From the NCBI RefSeq assembly GCF_050633425.1, contig NZ_JBOEGM010000014.1:1-64000 (forward strand): a stretch of DNA of 64,000 nt, read 5' to 3'. This document shows positions 48,198-57,312 of this stretch, piece after piece. The DNA comes from Pelagimonas sp050633425. Its GTDB lineage: Bacteria > Pseudomonadota > Alphaproteobacteria > Rhodobacterales > Rhodobacteraceae. Position 1 is the stretch's first letter. Each line of letters starts with the position of its first letter. Below the pieces are notes generated by a model that was not told the DNA's origin, ran no database searches, and saw only the letters and a program-made list of their open reading frames with translations. Both the position numbers and the translations under genes were made by a program.

Positions 48198-50130
48198 CTA
48201 TAAACCCGGCATCAAAAGGTTGGTCCAGATCGGCACCGTTGAAGGGCATCGCGCCGACTTGGCTTTTGGGATATCTTCCATCATCCAGCGGCGCGATGGA
48301 AGCACTGACTGCTTGCGCCTTGCCAGCTACACGACGTGTGATGCGCCGCGCTTCTGCATCATTGGCGACCACCTGCGGACGAATAAGGACAAGCAAAACC
48401 CGTTGCGATTTGTTGGCGTTCTTGCCTTTGAACAGCCCACCGAGAACGGGCAAGTTGGACAGGCCCGGCACCCGCTGAGACACCGACCCGTTGCCGTTTT
48501 CCAACAGGCCACCCAACATAATCACCGCGCCGTCACGCACCAGCGCGGTTGTCGACAGAGACCGGCGTGTGGTGATTTCACCACCGGCCGAGGCGTTGGA
48601 ATCCGTTAGGTTTGACACCTCTTGTTTGATCACCAAGCGCACTGTCCGATCAGCGTTTATTTGTGGGGTCACGTTCAAGGTCAGGCCGACATCTTGGCGT
48701 TCGATGGTTTGGAACGGGTTCTCAACCGCGCTCTCACCCACCGTGGCGAAACTGCCGGTCACAAAGGGAACGTTTTGCGCAACGACAATTTCGGCTTCTT
48801 GGTTGTTGAGCGTCAGGATGGACGGGGTCGACAACAGCCGGGTCGAATTGACCGAGGCGATGGCCGTAAGGAGACCAACAAAACCGTCTTTTCCCGACCG
48901 TTTACTGGCCCCTAGAATGCCCCCATTGCCCGGATCAGCGGTTTGCCCATTGGTAACCGACGAGACCAGGTTGATAAGGCTGGTTCGCCCCGGCAATGCA
49001 AACTGTGACCCACCGATCAGCGCATCGTTTAGAACCGCGCCAAATTGGACGCTCAGATCTGACAGGCCTTCGACCGACATTTCAAAGATCACCGCCTCGA
49101 CCAAGACTTGCTTGGGACGCTGATCCAGATAGCGGACCATTTCGGCAATTTCCCCAATTCGTTCCTGCGGGGCAGAAATCAGCAATGAGTTCGTCTGCAG
49201 CTCAGGCACAATCCGAATGGGGGCACGTACTCCGGTGGGGTCTTCGGTGTTCAGGGTGCGCATCACCACTTCGGCGATTGAGGCAGCATCAGCGTAATTG
49301 AGCGAAATCGCGCGCGACATAACGGTATCGCGCTGGGTGTCCAATTCTGCGACCAAGACCCGAACCCGGTGGCGGATCGCTTCGGACCCAGAAATCAACA
49401 AAGCGTTTGAGCGACGATCTACGCTGACATTCGATCCGTCTTCCAAAATCCCCATGGTTTGCACAACCTGCATCACATCGGCAGCGTTGGCATTGCGCAG
49501 TCGCAAAATTTCAACGGGGGCGGATTTGCCGGGTTTGTCCAGCTGATCAATCAGTTTGGAAATTCGGGCGATGTTGGCACCGCGATCCGACAAAATCAGC
49601 CGATCCGTTCCCGGAACAGCGCTAATGATGGCTTCAGACGGCAGCAAAGGCCGAACCACTTCAATCACCTCTTGCGGCGAGATTTCATGAACGCGGATAA
49701 CGCGGGTCTCAAAGCCACCGGGCAATGGGCTTACCCCAGAGGCCAATTCACGCGCAGCGTTTAATGGCACAATCCGATCCGCACCGGCACCTTCGACAAT
49801 GGTCAGACGGTTCAGCTCCAGAACGGATAGAAAAACCTGATACAGGTCTTCATTCGACATTTGGTCAGGCGAAAGAACCGTCACTGTCCCACGCACGCCG
49901 GGATCAAGCACAAAGCTCCGACCGGTCGCCTCTGCAACGATTTCGACAAAGTTCCGCAAATCCGCGTCGCGCAAATTCAGAGTGACCTGCGCCGAAGCAG
50001 CCATCGGAAGACCGGTACCAAGGGCGAGCAAAAGCGCCCCAAATATGTACCCGCGAACGGTCTGAAACAGACGAAGGAGACTCGTTAAGAAACTGACCCA
50101 AGCCAGGTTGTGCATTGCTTGCTGCCTCAT
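48133..50130 (-). CDS. gspD: Type II secretion outer-membrane secretin GspD
   Basis: A 665-residue secretin. The signal region is about 25-47 (TVRGYIFGALLLALGTGLPMAASA). The N0 domain begins VTLNLRDADLRNFVEIVAEATG, then N1-N3 domains (ISKLIDQLDKPG, ISLNYADAASIAEVVMRTLN). The secretin core includes VPFVTGSFATVG and RRSLSTTALVRDGAVIMLGGLL with VPGLSNLPVLGGLFKG. The C terminus may hold a short S-domain-like tail for a pilotin. It heads the D-E-F operon. Confidence 0.9.
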   Translation of the reverse strand: MRQQAMHNLAWVSFLTSLLRLFQTVRGYIFGALLLALGTGLPMAASAQVTLNLRDADLRNFVEIVAEATGRSFVLDPGVRGTVTVLSPDQMSNEDLYQVFLSVLELNRLTIVEGAGADRIVPLNAARELASGVSPLPGGFETRVIRVHEISPQEVIEVVRPLLPSEAIISAVPGTDRLILSDRGANIARISKLIDQLDKPGKSAPVEILRLRNANAADVMQVVQTMGILEDGSNVSVDRRSNALLISGSEAIRHRVRVLVAELDTQRDTVMSRAISLNYADAASIAEVVMRTLNTEDPTGVRAPIRIVPELQTNSLLISAPQERIGEIAEMVRYLDQRPKQVLVEAVIFEMSVEGLSDLSVQFGAVLNDALIGGSQFALPGRTSLINLVSSVTNGQTADPGNGGILGASKRSGKDGFVGLLTAIASVNSTRLLSTPSILTLNNQEAEIVVAQNVPFVTGSFATVGESAVENPFQTIERQDVGLTLNVTPQINADRTVRLVIKQEVSNLTDSNASAGGEITTRRSLSTTALVRDGAVIMLGGLLENGNGSVSQRVPGLSNLPVLGGLFKGKNANKSQRVLLVLIRPQVVANDAEARRITRRVAGKAQAVSASIAPLDDGRYPKSQVGAMPFNGADLDQPFDAGFIDDVAQRRNFPPLPTRLKFDGY

Positions 50131-50331
50131 GCTCTGCTCATATCATTGGGCGTTTTTCGCCCTTGCCGCTATTTTTTCAAAAGCATAGTTTAAAACGTGA
50201 CGAAATACACGAACTTTTGAGCGGAATGTCGTGGCCTACGACCGGTCACAATTAGAAGATGAGAGGCTGCGCGTTGATACACTTAGGGCGCGCACCCAGA
50301 TGGGTGTCGGCACAGCACTCTGTCTCGAAAC

Positions 50332-53300
50332 CTAGTAATCCTTCTCGAAAAACAGGCCAATCCCCGTGTCGCCATCACTGTCCAAACGCCCGCGCAACTT
50401 AAGGCTTGGGGTGATATCTAGGTTTAGATTGATCTGGCTTTCGCCGCTCTTGATCGTGACATCGGTGTAGATGTTGTCGGACACATATTTGCCGATTTTA
50501 GCCTGAGCCTGACCGTTTTCATCTGCGCCAACGTCAAGATTGTCGAGGCCAAGCCCCTGACGAAATTTATCCGCGATCCCAAGCCCCCCACGCCCGGTGA
50601 GTGTCCGAATGGCGGCCGCCAATTGCACCGCCTGAATGGCCGAGATTGATGTCGCGTCTTTGCCAAACAGGAAATAGCTCAGCGCTTCGTCCTGGGGCAA
50701 TTCGGGGGTCGATGTCACAGTGAGCTCGGGCGCTGAGGCAAAGCCAAACAGCCGGAGCGAAACGGTAACGTCTTCGACTTCGGAGGTGGCCGAGAAATCA
50801 ATCACCGGGTCGAAACTTCCGCGCAGATAGGCCGAACCTTGGGTCAGTTCGAGACGACGCCCAAGGAGGTCGAGCCGCCCTCGGATCAGCTCAAAACCAC
50901 CAATAGGAATGATGTCATTGCTGGTGCCGGTAAGCTGGAGAGAGCCCCCCAACTCCGCATCAAGACCACGCCCCCGAATGAAGAGTTTGTCAGGCGCATT
51001 GATGGTCAGATCAAGCGGGTAGGCCGCCGCTGAGTTCGCGTTGCTGTCAGGCTCCTCCTCCAACCCGGCAAAGCGCAAGGTGCGCTTGACTTCGGCATTG
51101 GGGTTGAGATGGCGTAACCCTTCGAGCGCGGAATAAGACGGATTGAATTGCGGCAGACGCAGCTCAGCAGATGTCAGGGTGATCACACCGCCGATCCCCG
51201 CGCCGCCGTCGAGCGGACCCTTGATAGAGAGATCACCGCCAAGGGAAATCTCGTACAGGCTCGCGTCCCGCAGGGTGACTTTTTTGAGTGCCGCGTTCAA
51301 ATCGGCAACAAAAGGCGGTTCGAGTGAGACCGGCCCGGTAAAGCGCACCCGCCCCCCCGACGAAATTTTGCCCTCAAGATCAAGGTTGGCCCGGCTGGCC
51401 GACAGGGTGATCGGGCCGGAGATTTTCTCGACCGCGATGCCAAGAGAGGGGGTGGTAAAACGACCCTCGCTCAGCGTGACCTGGCCGGTGACCGAGCTTA
51501 GGGCAGGTGGGCCGTTAATGGCGAGGTCGAACTGCGCCTGACCCGAAAGCGCCTGCCCAGACAGATAGCGATTGGCAACGGCCAAAGGGGTGACGCCTGT
51601 AACGCTTAGATCAAGCCGGGATGCGTCGGTTGCAACACGCCCCCGAGTCGCAAGGGTAATGCCGCCCGGCCCGGTTCCTGACGCATCAATTTGCCAAGTC
51701 TCCCCCTGTTTTGAGGCGGTGCCTGAGACCTGCGCCACGCCGGGAAACTCCGGTACGATCCGGGCCAGATCGGGCAATGTGATTTGATAGCGCAAAGTGC
51801 CACTGGATCGGTCAAACCGACCGGATAGATCCGCATCAAGACCGGACGCGGAGAGATCAAGCTGGCGGATGTCCACGGTGTCACCGGCGCGGGTCGCCGA
51901 AAGCGCATATCGCGACACACCCCGCAACAGCGTTTCGGCGGTGGCATTCCCAAAGCGCGGGTTGGACAGGGTGCCATCTGCGGTCAGATCAAAGGACAGA
52001 TCCTGAAGGTTGGCACGCCCCTTGGCTCTGACTGTTGCGGCCCCGGCCAGCGATTGACCGGCAAGCCGGGAAAACGCTGCCAACTGGCCAATTTCGGCCA
52101 CCACATCACCCGAAGCCGCCCATTGCGACGCGGCGATTTCATCAATGCGGCCGGTGAACGTGGCGGAACTCGCCCCTGGCAGGGTCGACTTGAGTGTCAA
52201 AAGCCAATCAGAACCCTGCTGCTGGGTTTCGGCGATCAGAGTGGCGGGGCCGGAGAGATCAGGCAGTGACTTGCCGATGTCGCGCAGGCGGGCATTGAGC
52301 GTTGCGGTGCTGGTGCCATCAGTGAGGGTGCCGGTCAGGGACAGGCTCGCTTCGTCTGTGTCGATCAAAGCCGGAGAGACACGCAGGCCGGCGGTGTCGC
52401 GGGTGACGTTTAGCGACAGCTCTCCCTTGCCAAGAATGAGCGGATCGAACTGGGTGAGGCCGGTTTGCAGGTCACCTGTGTCGCCAAGAAAGCGCAATTC
52501 AAAGGCACCGGTCAAAGGGGCGACGTCGCCAGAGATACGCAGCCCCGCGGCCCCGCTGAGTTTCAAGCCTGCCAGATCGGCAAAGCGCGACAGGTCAGTG
52601 GCGGTTAGGGTGATGTCGGGGGTCAGGCTCAGATCGTCAAGCTGTGTCAGATCGGAGACAGAGAGCGCGCCGCTCAGACCGTAATCCGCGCCAGACAGGT
52701 TGAGGTCGCGCAGATGCAAGGGCGCACCGGTGGCCCAATCAAACCGCAACCCGCCCGTGAGGTCGGAGCCGATGGCACGGGCAATCGGGACGTTATCAGG
52801 CAGGAGCGAGGCGGCGTCAAAGGTCAGCGCACCCGTCACACGAGAGGCGTCAGGATCAATCTCACCGCGACCATCAAAGCCAATCGACCCTGCGGTGAGC
52901 CCATCTTGGACCAAACCCATCAATCGGCCCGACAATTGCCATTGCGACCCGGCATCGGCATCAAAATCGCCGGACAGAACGGCGGCGCGAATGGCGGTGC
53001 GCGGGCCGGGCAGAGGCAGAACCACGCGCTCACCCGAAGGCGGCGTAATGGTCCCCTCAAGTGACAGGCGTTGCGGCCAACCATCCGGCCCCAATGTGCC
53101 AGAGCCGCGCAGGTTTAGGGCGGCTGCGGAAAGATACAGTTCGGATAAGGAAAGCGCGCCGTTCGGGTCACGATGGCCCTGGGCGCGAAGCTGTACCGCG
53201 TCGCCCAGAAAATCCGCGAAATCCGGGACAAAAACGGGGGCAATATCGCCCCTAAGTTTGGCCGCAAAACGCGACGTGCCGTCGGGCTCGGTGATAAGCG

Positions 53301-54072
53301 CGACATCACCAGAGAGCCGTTCTTGGCCATCGGTGGCCAGGTTGATATCGGCCTTGAAGTCACTGATCGGATCTCGGCCCTGGGCGGTCAGCCGAACCGA
53401 TGGCTTGCCTGGAAGCGAGAGCAGATTGGCGGCAATCCCATCTGCAGGTTCATCAAGTTCGATATTTAGATCAAGAATTTGGTCCGAGTTTCCAAAACCG
53501 CCGCTAATTTTGAACACACCGTTTTGATCAAGACGTTGAAGCCCGAGTTCAACCGTACCAGCACCATCAACAAGCTCGGCCGACCCTGCAAACTGAACGC
53601 GGGCGGCTTGGCCAAACAGCGTTTCGCCCAGAACCGCTTCGGCGATTTGCATTTTGGCGATGCGGACAGAGACAGGCAGCTGGGGCAGCGAAAACGGCGT
53701 AGACGCGGCAGGGGTGGCCAAGGTCTCGGATGTGCCAGAGGATTTTGGCGCACGCGGCAGGTCAATTTTGCCGATGGTGATTTCGTCGATTTCAATCTCG
53801 CCGGACAAAAGTGCCCCCCGCCGCCAGACCAACGCAACATCGGTGGCTGTGAACCAAATGCCATCGGGATCTGTAATGGTGATGCGCTCCATTGTGGCGC
53901 GGCTCGACAGGGCTCCGGCGAACCCTGTCAGGGTCACCGTGCGGCCAGGGGCCGAAAGGGCATCTTCAAGAAGACCTTGGATGTAACCCCGATCACTATC
54001 CTCTGCGGCGGCACCAAAGGGGAGCCACAGGGCGCAGAACAGGGACAGACAGAGGACAATCAGGCGCTGCAT
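50332..54072 (-). CDS. tamB: Translocation and assembly module subunit TamB
   Basis: A 1246-residue envelope protein with an N-terminal signal or anchor (MQRLIVLCLSLFCALWLPFGAAA) and a long beta-rich AsmA/TamB-like body. The C-terminal DUF490 domain contains IPIGGFELIRGRLDLLGRRLEL and ends GLFFEKDY, ending in an aromatic residue. TamB bridges inner membrane and TamA and moves lipids or helps insert outer-membrane proteins. Its start shares one base with the tamA stop, so the two are co-transcribed. Located 20 kb from the large autotransporter-like adhesin. Confidence 0.9.
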   Translation of the reverse strand: MQRLIVLCLSLFCALWLPFGAAAEDSDRGYIQGLLEDALSAPGRTVTLTGFAGALSSRATMERITITDPDGIWFTATDVALVWRRGALLSGEIEIDEITIGKIDLPRAPKSSGTSETLATPAASTPFSLPQLPVSVRIAKMQIAEAVLGETLFGQAARVQFAGSAELVDGAGTVELGLQRLDQNGVFKISGGFGNSDQILDLNIELDEPADGIAANLLSLPGKPSVRLTAQGRDPISDFKADINLATDGQERLSGDVALITEPDGTSRFAAKLRGDIAPVFVPDFADFLGDAVQLRAQGHRDPNGALSLSELYLSAAALNLRGSGTLGPDGWPQRLSLEGTITPPSGERVVLPLPGPRTAIRAAVLSGDFDADAGSQWQLSGRLMGLVQDGLTAGSIGFDGRGEIDPDASRVTGALTFDAASLLPDNVPIARAIGSDLTGGLRFDWATGAPLHLRDLNLSGADYGLSGALSVSDLTQLDDLSLTPDITLTATDLSRFADLAGLKLSGAAGLRISGDVAPLTGAFELRFLGDTGDLQTGLTQFDPLILGKGELSLNVTRDTAGLRVSPALIDTDEASLSLTGTLTDGTSTATLNARLRDIGKSLPDLSGPATLIAETQQQGSDWLLTLKSTLPGASSATFTGRIDEIAASQWAASGDVVAEIGQLAAFSRLAGQSLAGAATVRAKGRANLQDLSFDLTADGTLSNPRFGNATAETLLRGVSRYALSATRAGDTVDIRQLDLSASGLDADLSGRFDRSSGTLRYQITLPDLARIVPEFPGVAQVSGTASKQGETWQIDASGTGPGGITLATRGRVATDASRLDLSVTGVTPLAVANRYLSGQALSGQAQFDLAINGPPALSSVTGQVTLSEGRFTTPSLGIAVEKISGPITLSASRANLDLEGKISSGGRVRFTGPVSLEPPFVADLNAALKKVTLRDASLYEISLGGDLSIKGPLDGGAGIGGVITLTSAELRLPQFNPSYSALEGLRHLNPNAEVKRTLRFAGLEEEPDSNANSAAAYPLDLTINAPDKLFIRGRGLDAELGGSLQLTGTSNDIIPIGGFELIRGRLDLLGRRLELTQGSAYLRGSFDPVIDFSATSEVEDVTVSLRLFGFASAPELTVTSTPELPQDEALSYFLFGKDATSISAIQAVQLAAAIRTLTGRGGLGIADKFRQGLGLDNLDVGADENGQAQAKIGKYVSDNIYTDVTIKSGESQINLNLDITPSLKLRGRLDSDGDTGIGLFFEKDY

Positions 54073-55886
54073 CAGAAGGCTTGCCCAATGCCAATATAAA
54101 GCTGTACGCCATAGTCAGTGTCACCGGCCAGCGGCCCAGCCACGTCAACACGAACGGGGCCGACAGGGGTCTTGTAGCGCAGGCCAAGCCCGCCGCCCGC
54201 ATGCCACTCACCGTCGTCAAACCCATCAGCACCGATAAAACCGGCATCGGCAAAGCCAACAACCCCGATGGTATCCGTCACGGCATATCGCAGCTCGGCA
54301 GACATCGCTGCAAGCGCCTTGCCCCCCAGATCAAGGCCGCCATGGCTGGCCCCGAGTGATTGATAGGGTTGACCACGCACCGTCCCGCTGCCGCCAGAAT
54401 AAAACAGGAAACCGGGCGGCGCATCGACCGCGTCGGGGCCGGTCACTGACCCAAGTTGCAAGCGACCCGCAAAGACCGCGCCGCTGTCGCCGAGGCTTTG
54501 ATAGCCGCGCCCGTCAAAGGTAAATCGGCCCCCGGCCTGAGAGTTGCGCGTGTCATAAAAGGGGGTCAGTTCAGTGTGGAGGTAATAGCCCGATGTGGTG
54601 TCGAGCTTGTCGTCGCGCCGGTCATAGGTCAACGATGCGGGCAGGCTCAGGATCAACAATTCGCGGGTGGTTTCAGGATCGGAAAAACGATTCGTGACCT
54701 TCGAATAACTGACACCAAACCCAAGCTGACCTGACAGGTGTTCGTTGAATTCACGCGAGGCACCCAAGGTTAAACTGACCTGACGATCAAGGTAATCGGG
54801 CTCGTCTTCATGGCTGAGTTCAGCCTCAAGAAAAAACTGGGTGTCGGGGCCATAAACAGCCGGTTTTTCAAGGCGGAATGACAGGTTGTAATCAATGCCC
54901 AAAGTATCGGTGCCGATCTGGGCGATTTCACCTTCGACGCGCAGGCGTTCGGCACCGCCAAAGATATTGCGATGCAGCCAAAAGGCCGACAGTGTCATTC
55001 CTTCCAGGGTTGAAACCTCGACCCCGCCGCCAAAACGACGCGGTTTGCGATCAATCACAGCGATGGACAGATCGAGGCTTCCGTCTGGATTGGCAGTGTC
55101 GGCTTCGGTCACCTGGACAGATTGAAACGTTCCGGTTTGACGCAAGCGCGAGGCGGCTTTTTCCACATCATCAGGGTGAAAGCGATCCCCTCTTGGAATG
55201 CCTGCGATTTGGCGAATGCGGGCGGGTTTGACGGCGCTGTCACCGGTTACGATAACGTCGCCAAAGCGCAGACGCGGACCGGGGGTGACCTGAATCCCGA
55301 CATTGAGCGTGGCGGCGATATGATCGGCACTAATGTCTTGGCCACTGATATCGGCCTTGGCATAGCCCGCATCGCGCCAATCGGTGATCGCACCGGTGGC
55401 AGCATCACGCACAACGGTGGCCAAGGCCGGCTGGCCGGGCGCAAAGGTTTCGGGCGGTGTTGAATTGGCGGCCAGCGGGGCGATCTTGGCGGCCCCAAAT
55501 GTGAAACGCGGCCCCGGTTCCACCAAAATACGCAGATCCTTGGCGCGAGTCGGGAGATGAAACGGATCGATATTGGCGGCTTCTTGGCCATCCAGCGTGA
55601 TGCGCACAACGGCCGAATAATATCCTTGGGCGTAAAGCGCCTCGACGATATTGGCGTAATCGGCCTGCGCGGCGGTCACAACATCACGAATGGTGACGTC
55701 GGGTTGATCGACAAGCGGCAGCGAAATGGAAGCGTTCCTGAGGCTATCGCGGAGTGGATCATTGTCCGTGTTGAGCAGGCTGACTTTGGCTTGCTCCAAG
55801 GCAAGCGACGGCAATGGGGCCAAAAGCGGGCCGACCAAAGCCAGTCCGCAAAGCACCAATCGAACACCATACCCGCCAAGCGACAT
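54072..55886 (-). CDS. tamA: Outer-membrane assembly factor TamA (Omp85 family)
   Basis: About 604 residues. ATG 55886 is preferred over GTG 55898. The signal peptide ends SLALEQ. POTRA-like domains span about 45-270 (YYSAVVRITLDGQEA, DIVTGDSAVKPARIRQI-like stretch), and the C-terminal bacterial surface antigen barrel contains the Omp85 RGQPYQSLG motif (VRGQPYQSLG) for lid-lock function and ends IGIGQAF with terminal Phe. It pairs with TamB. Confidence 0.9.
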   Translation of the reverse strand: MSLGGYGVRLVLCGLALVGPLLAPLPSLALEQAKVSLLNTDNDPLRDSLRNASISLPLVDQPDVTIRDVVTAAQADYANIVEALYAQGYYSAVVRITLDGQEAANIDPFHLPTRAKDLRILVEPGPRFTFGAAKIAPLAANSTPPETFAPGQPALATVVRDAATGAITDWRDAGYAKADISGQDISADHIAATLNVGIQVTPGPRLRFGDVIVTGDSAVKPARIRQIAGIPRGDRFHPDDVEKAASRLRQTGTFQSVQVTEADTANPDGSLDLSIAVIDRKPRRFGGGVEVSTLEGMTLSAFWLHRNIFGGAERLRVEGEIAQIGTDTLGIDYNLSFRLEKPAVYGPDTQFFLEAELSHEDEPDYLDRQVSLTLGASREFNEHLSGQLGFGVSYSKVTNRFSDPETTRELLILSLPASLTYDRRDDKLDTTSGYYLHTELTPFYDTRNSQAGGRFTFDGRGYQSLGDSGAVFAGRLQLGSVTGPDAVDAPPGFLFYSGGSGTVRGQPYQSLGASHGGLDLGGKALAAMSAELRYAVTDTIGVVGFADAGFIGADGFDDGEWHAGGGLGLRYKTPVGPVRVDVAGPLAGDTDYGVQLYIGIGQAF

Positions 55887-56090
55887 GATTTGCCCCACCC
55901 TTTTGCGCTTAACCTATGCCAGAGAGGCGCCTTGGGCCATGGCAAAATGTGACGTGGGCGGCAATTTGCAAAGACGACGGCTCGGTCAGTTCGCAACGCG
56001 TTGTTTGCAAAGGCTGGCTTCGCTGTGGCAGGGTTACGTGATCGGAAACTTGGCGTCACCAAGCGCCACAAAACAGTGGGTAACGCGTAG

Positions 56091-57089
56091 ATGGGTAAAG
56101 CTTTGAAGGTCATGCTGGGGGCGCTTTTGACCCTAGCGATTGTTGTCGCGGCCGCATGGTCGGCACTGGCACTATGGTTTCGCCTTCCTGCACCTGAGTG
56201 GGCGCGTATGGGCTTGGGCGGCTTTGTTGCTGTCGTCGCGTTTCTGGCGATTTTCGGACTGTTTCGCGCGTGGCGCCTTCGGGGCCTTGCGGCTTTCGCG
56301 GTGATTTTGGCCGTGGTTATGGCTTGGTGGAGCACTCTCACCCCTCCCAGCGCGCGCAATTACGCCCCCGAAGTGGCCCGACAGTCTTATGGCGAGATCG
56401 TGGGTGACAGGCTGGTGATGCACGACATGCGGGATTTTGAATGGCGTAGCAAAGAGGATTACACTGAAAATTGGATTAGCCGCGAATACGATCTGTCAGA
56501 GCTCGACACCACGGATGTATTTTTGCCCTATTGGGGTCCACAATATATGGCCCATCTCATTGTAAGCTTTGGTTTTTCCGATGGTGAACATCTGGCTTGG
56601 TCGGTTGAAGTGCGCCGCACCGAAGGCGGCGGCTTTTCACCCCTCGCCGATATGTTCAAATCGAACACACTTGCGATCCTCGCCAGTACCGAACGGGATT
56701 TGGTCGGCCTTCGCACCAATGTGCGTGGCGAAGATGTACAGCTCTACCGGCTGAAAGTTCGCGACTTCGCCGCCCGCAATATCTTGACCGCCTTTGTGCA
56801 AGATGCCACCCAACTGGCCGCCAAACCACGTTGGTACAATGCCTTGTTCACCAACTGCACCACCGTTGTGACAACGATCATGGACGGGGTCGGGGCCGGG
56901 CAGGCCTGGGATTGGCGGGTGATTGCCAATGGGTATTTGCCCGAATTCGCCTATGACAATGGGTCGGTGAACACCGATTTGACGCTGGACGAGCTGCGCG
57001 AATTGGGCCGCGTTGCACCCCGCGCCATTGCGCATGGCCTGGGCGACGGGTTTTCTCAGGCCATACGGGTTGGCGTTCCCGTTCCATAG
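56091..57089 (+). CDS. DUF4105 (Lnb N-terminal-like) membrane protein
   Basis: A 332-residue protein. Three hydrophobic segments occupy about 7-30, 40-60 and 65-85. The periplasmic part is DUF4105: HLIVSFGFSDGEHLAWSVEVRR has a conserved His start and NALFTNCTTVVTTIMDG carries the Cys of a putative NlpC/P60-like fold. Homologues include the N-terminal part of some lipoprotein N-acyltransferase-like (Lnb) proteins. Catalysis is inferred from the paired His and Cys. It is divergent from tamA and ends in a strong hairpin. Confidence 0.75.
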   Translation: MGKALKVMLGALLTLAIVVAAAWSALALWFRLPAPEWARMGLGGFVAVVAFLAIFGLFRAWRLRGLAAFAVILAVVMAWWSTLTPPSARNYAPEVARQSYGEIVGDRLVMHDMRDFEWRSKEDYTENWISREYDLSELDTTDVFLPYWGPQYMAHLIVSFGFSDGEHLAWSVEVRRTEGGGFSPLADMFKSNTLAILASTERDLVGLRTNVRGEDVQLYRLKVRDFAARNILTAFVQDATQLAAKPRWYNALFTNCTTVVTTIMDGVGAGQAWDWRVIANGYLPEFAYDNGSVNTDLTLDELRELGRVAPRAIAHGLGDGFSQAIRVGVPVP

Positions 57090-57095
57090 GGAAAT

Positions 57096-57129
57096 GGGCG
57101 CACCGCCTGCTTGACCACGCGGTGTGCCC
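57096..57129 (+). terminator. Hairpin terminator after the DUF4105 gene
   Basis: GGGCGCACCGC (57096-57106) pairs with GCGGTGTGCCC (57119-57129), one wobble pair, starting 7 nt after the stop. A short T-run (ATTTTG) follows after five C-rich bases. Confidence 0.65.
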
Positions 57130-57191
57130 CCCGAATTTTGACCCGCGATGCCACAAAGGCTTGTTCGCAAAAAGAGGGCTTGCCTGAATTT

Positions 57192-57205
57192 CTAAATCGT
57201 TTTAG
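57192..57205. promoter_or_regulatory. Candidate LacI-family operator upstream of the beta-glucosidase
   Basis: CTAAATCGTTTTAG is a near-perfect palindrome with a central CG, as expected for LacI-family proteins. It is identical to the site at 59830-59843. It lies about 107 bp before ATG 57313. Confidence 0.7.
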
Positions 57206-57312
57206 TGGTTGGGTATTAGAGATTAATGCAAAAATAATCCGCTCTGACCCTGTGAAGCCGTGGCCTCTTGCCGCGATCACAGACCCACACAGTTGTGACT
57301 AAAGGACAGGAC

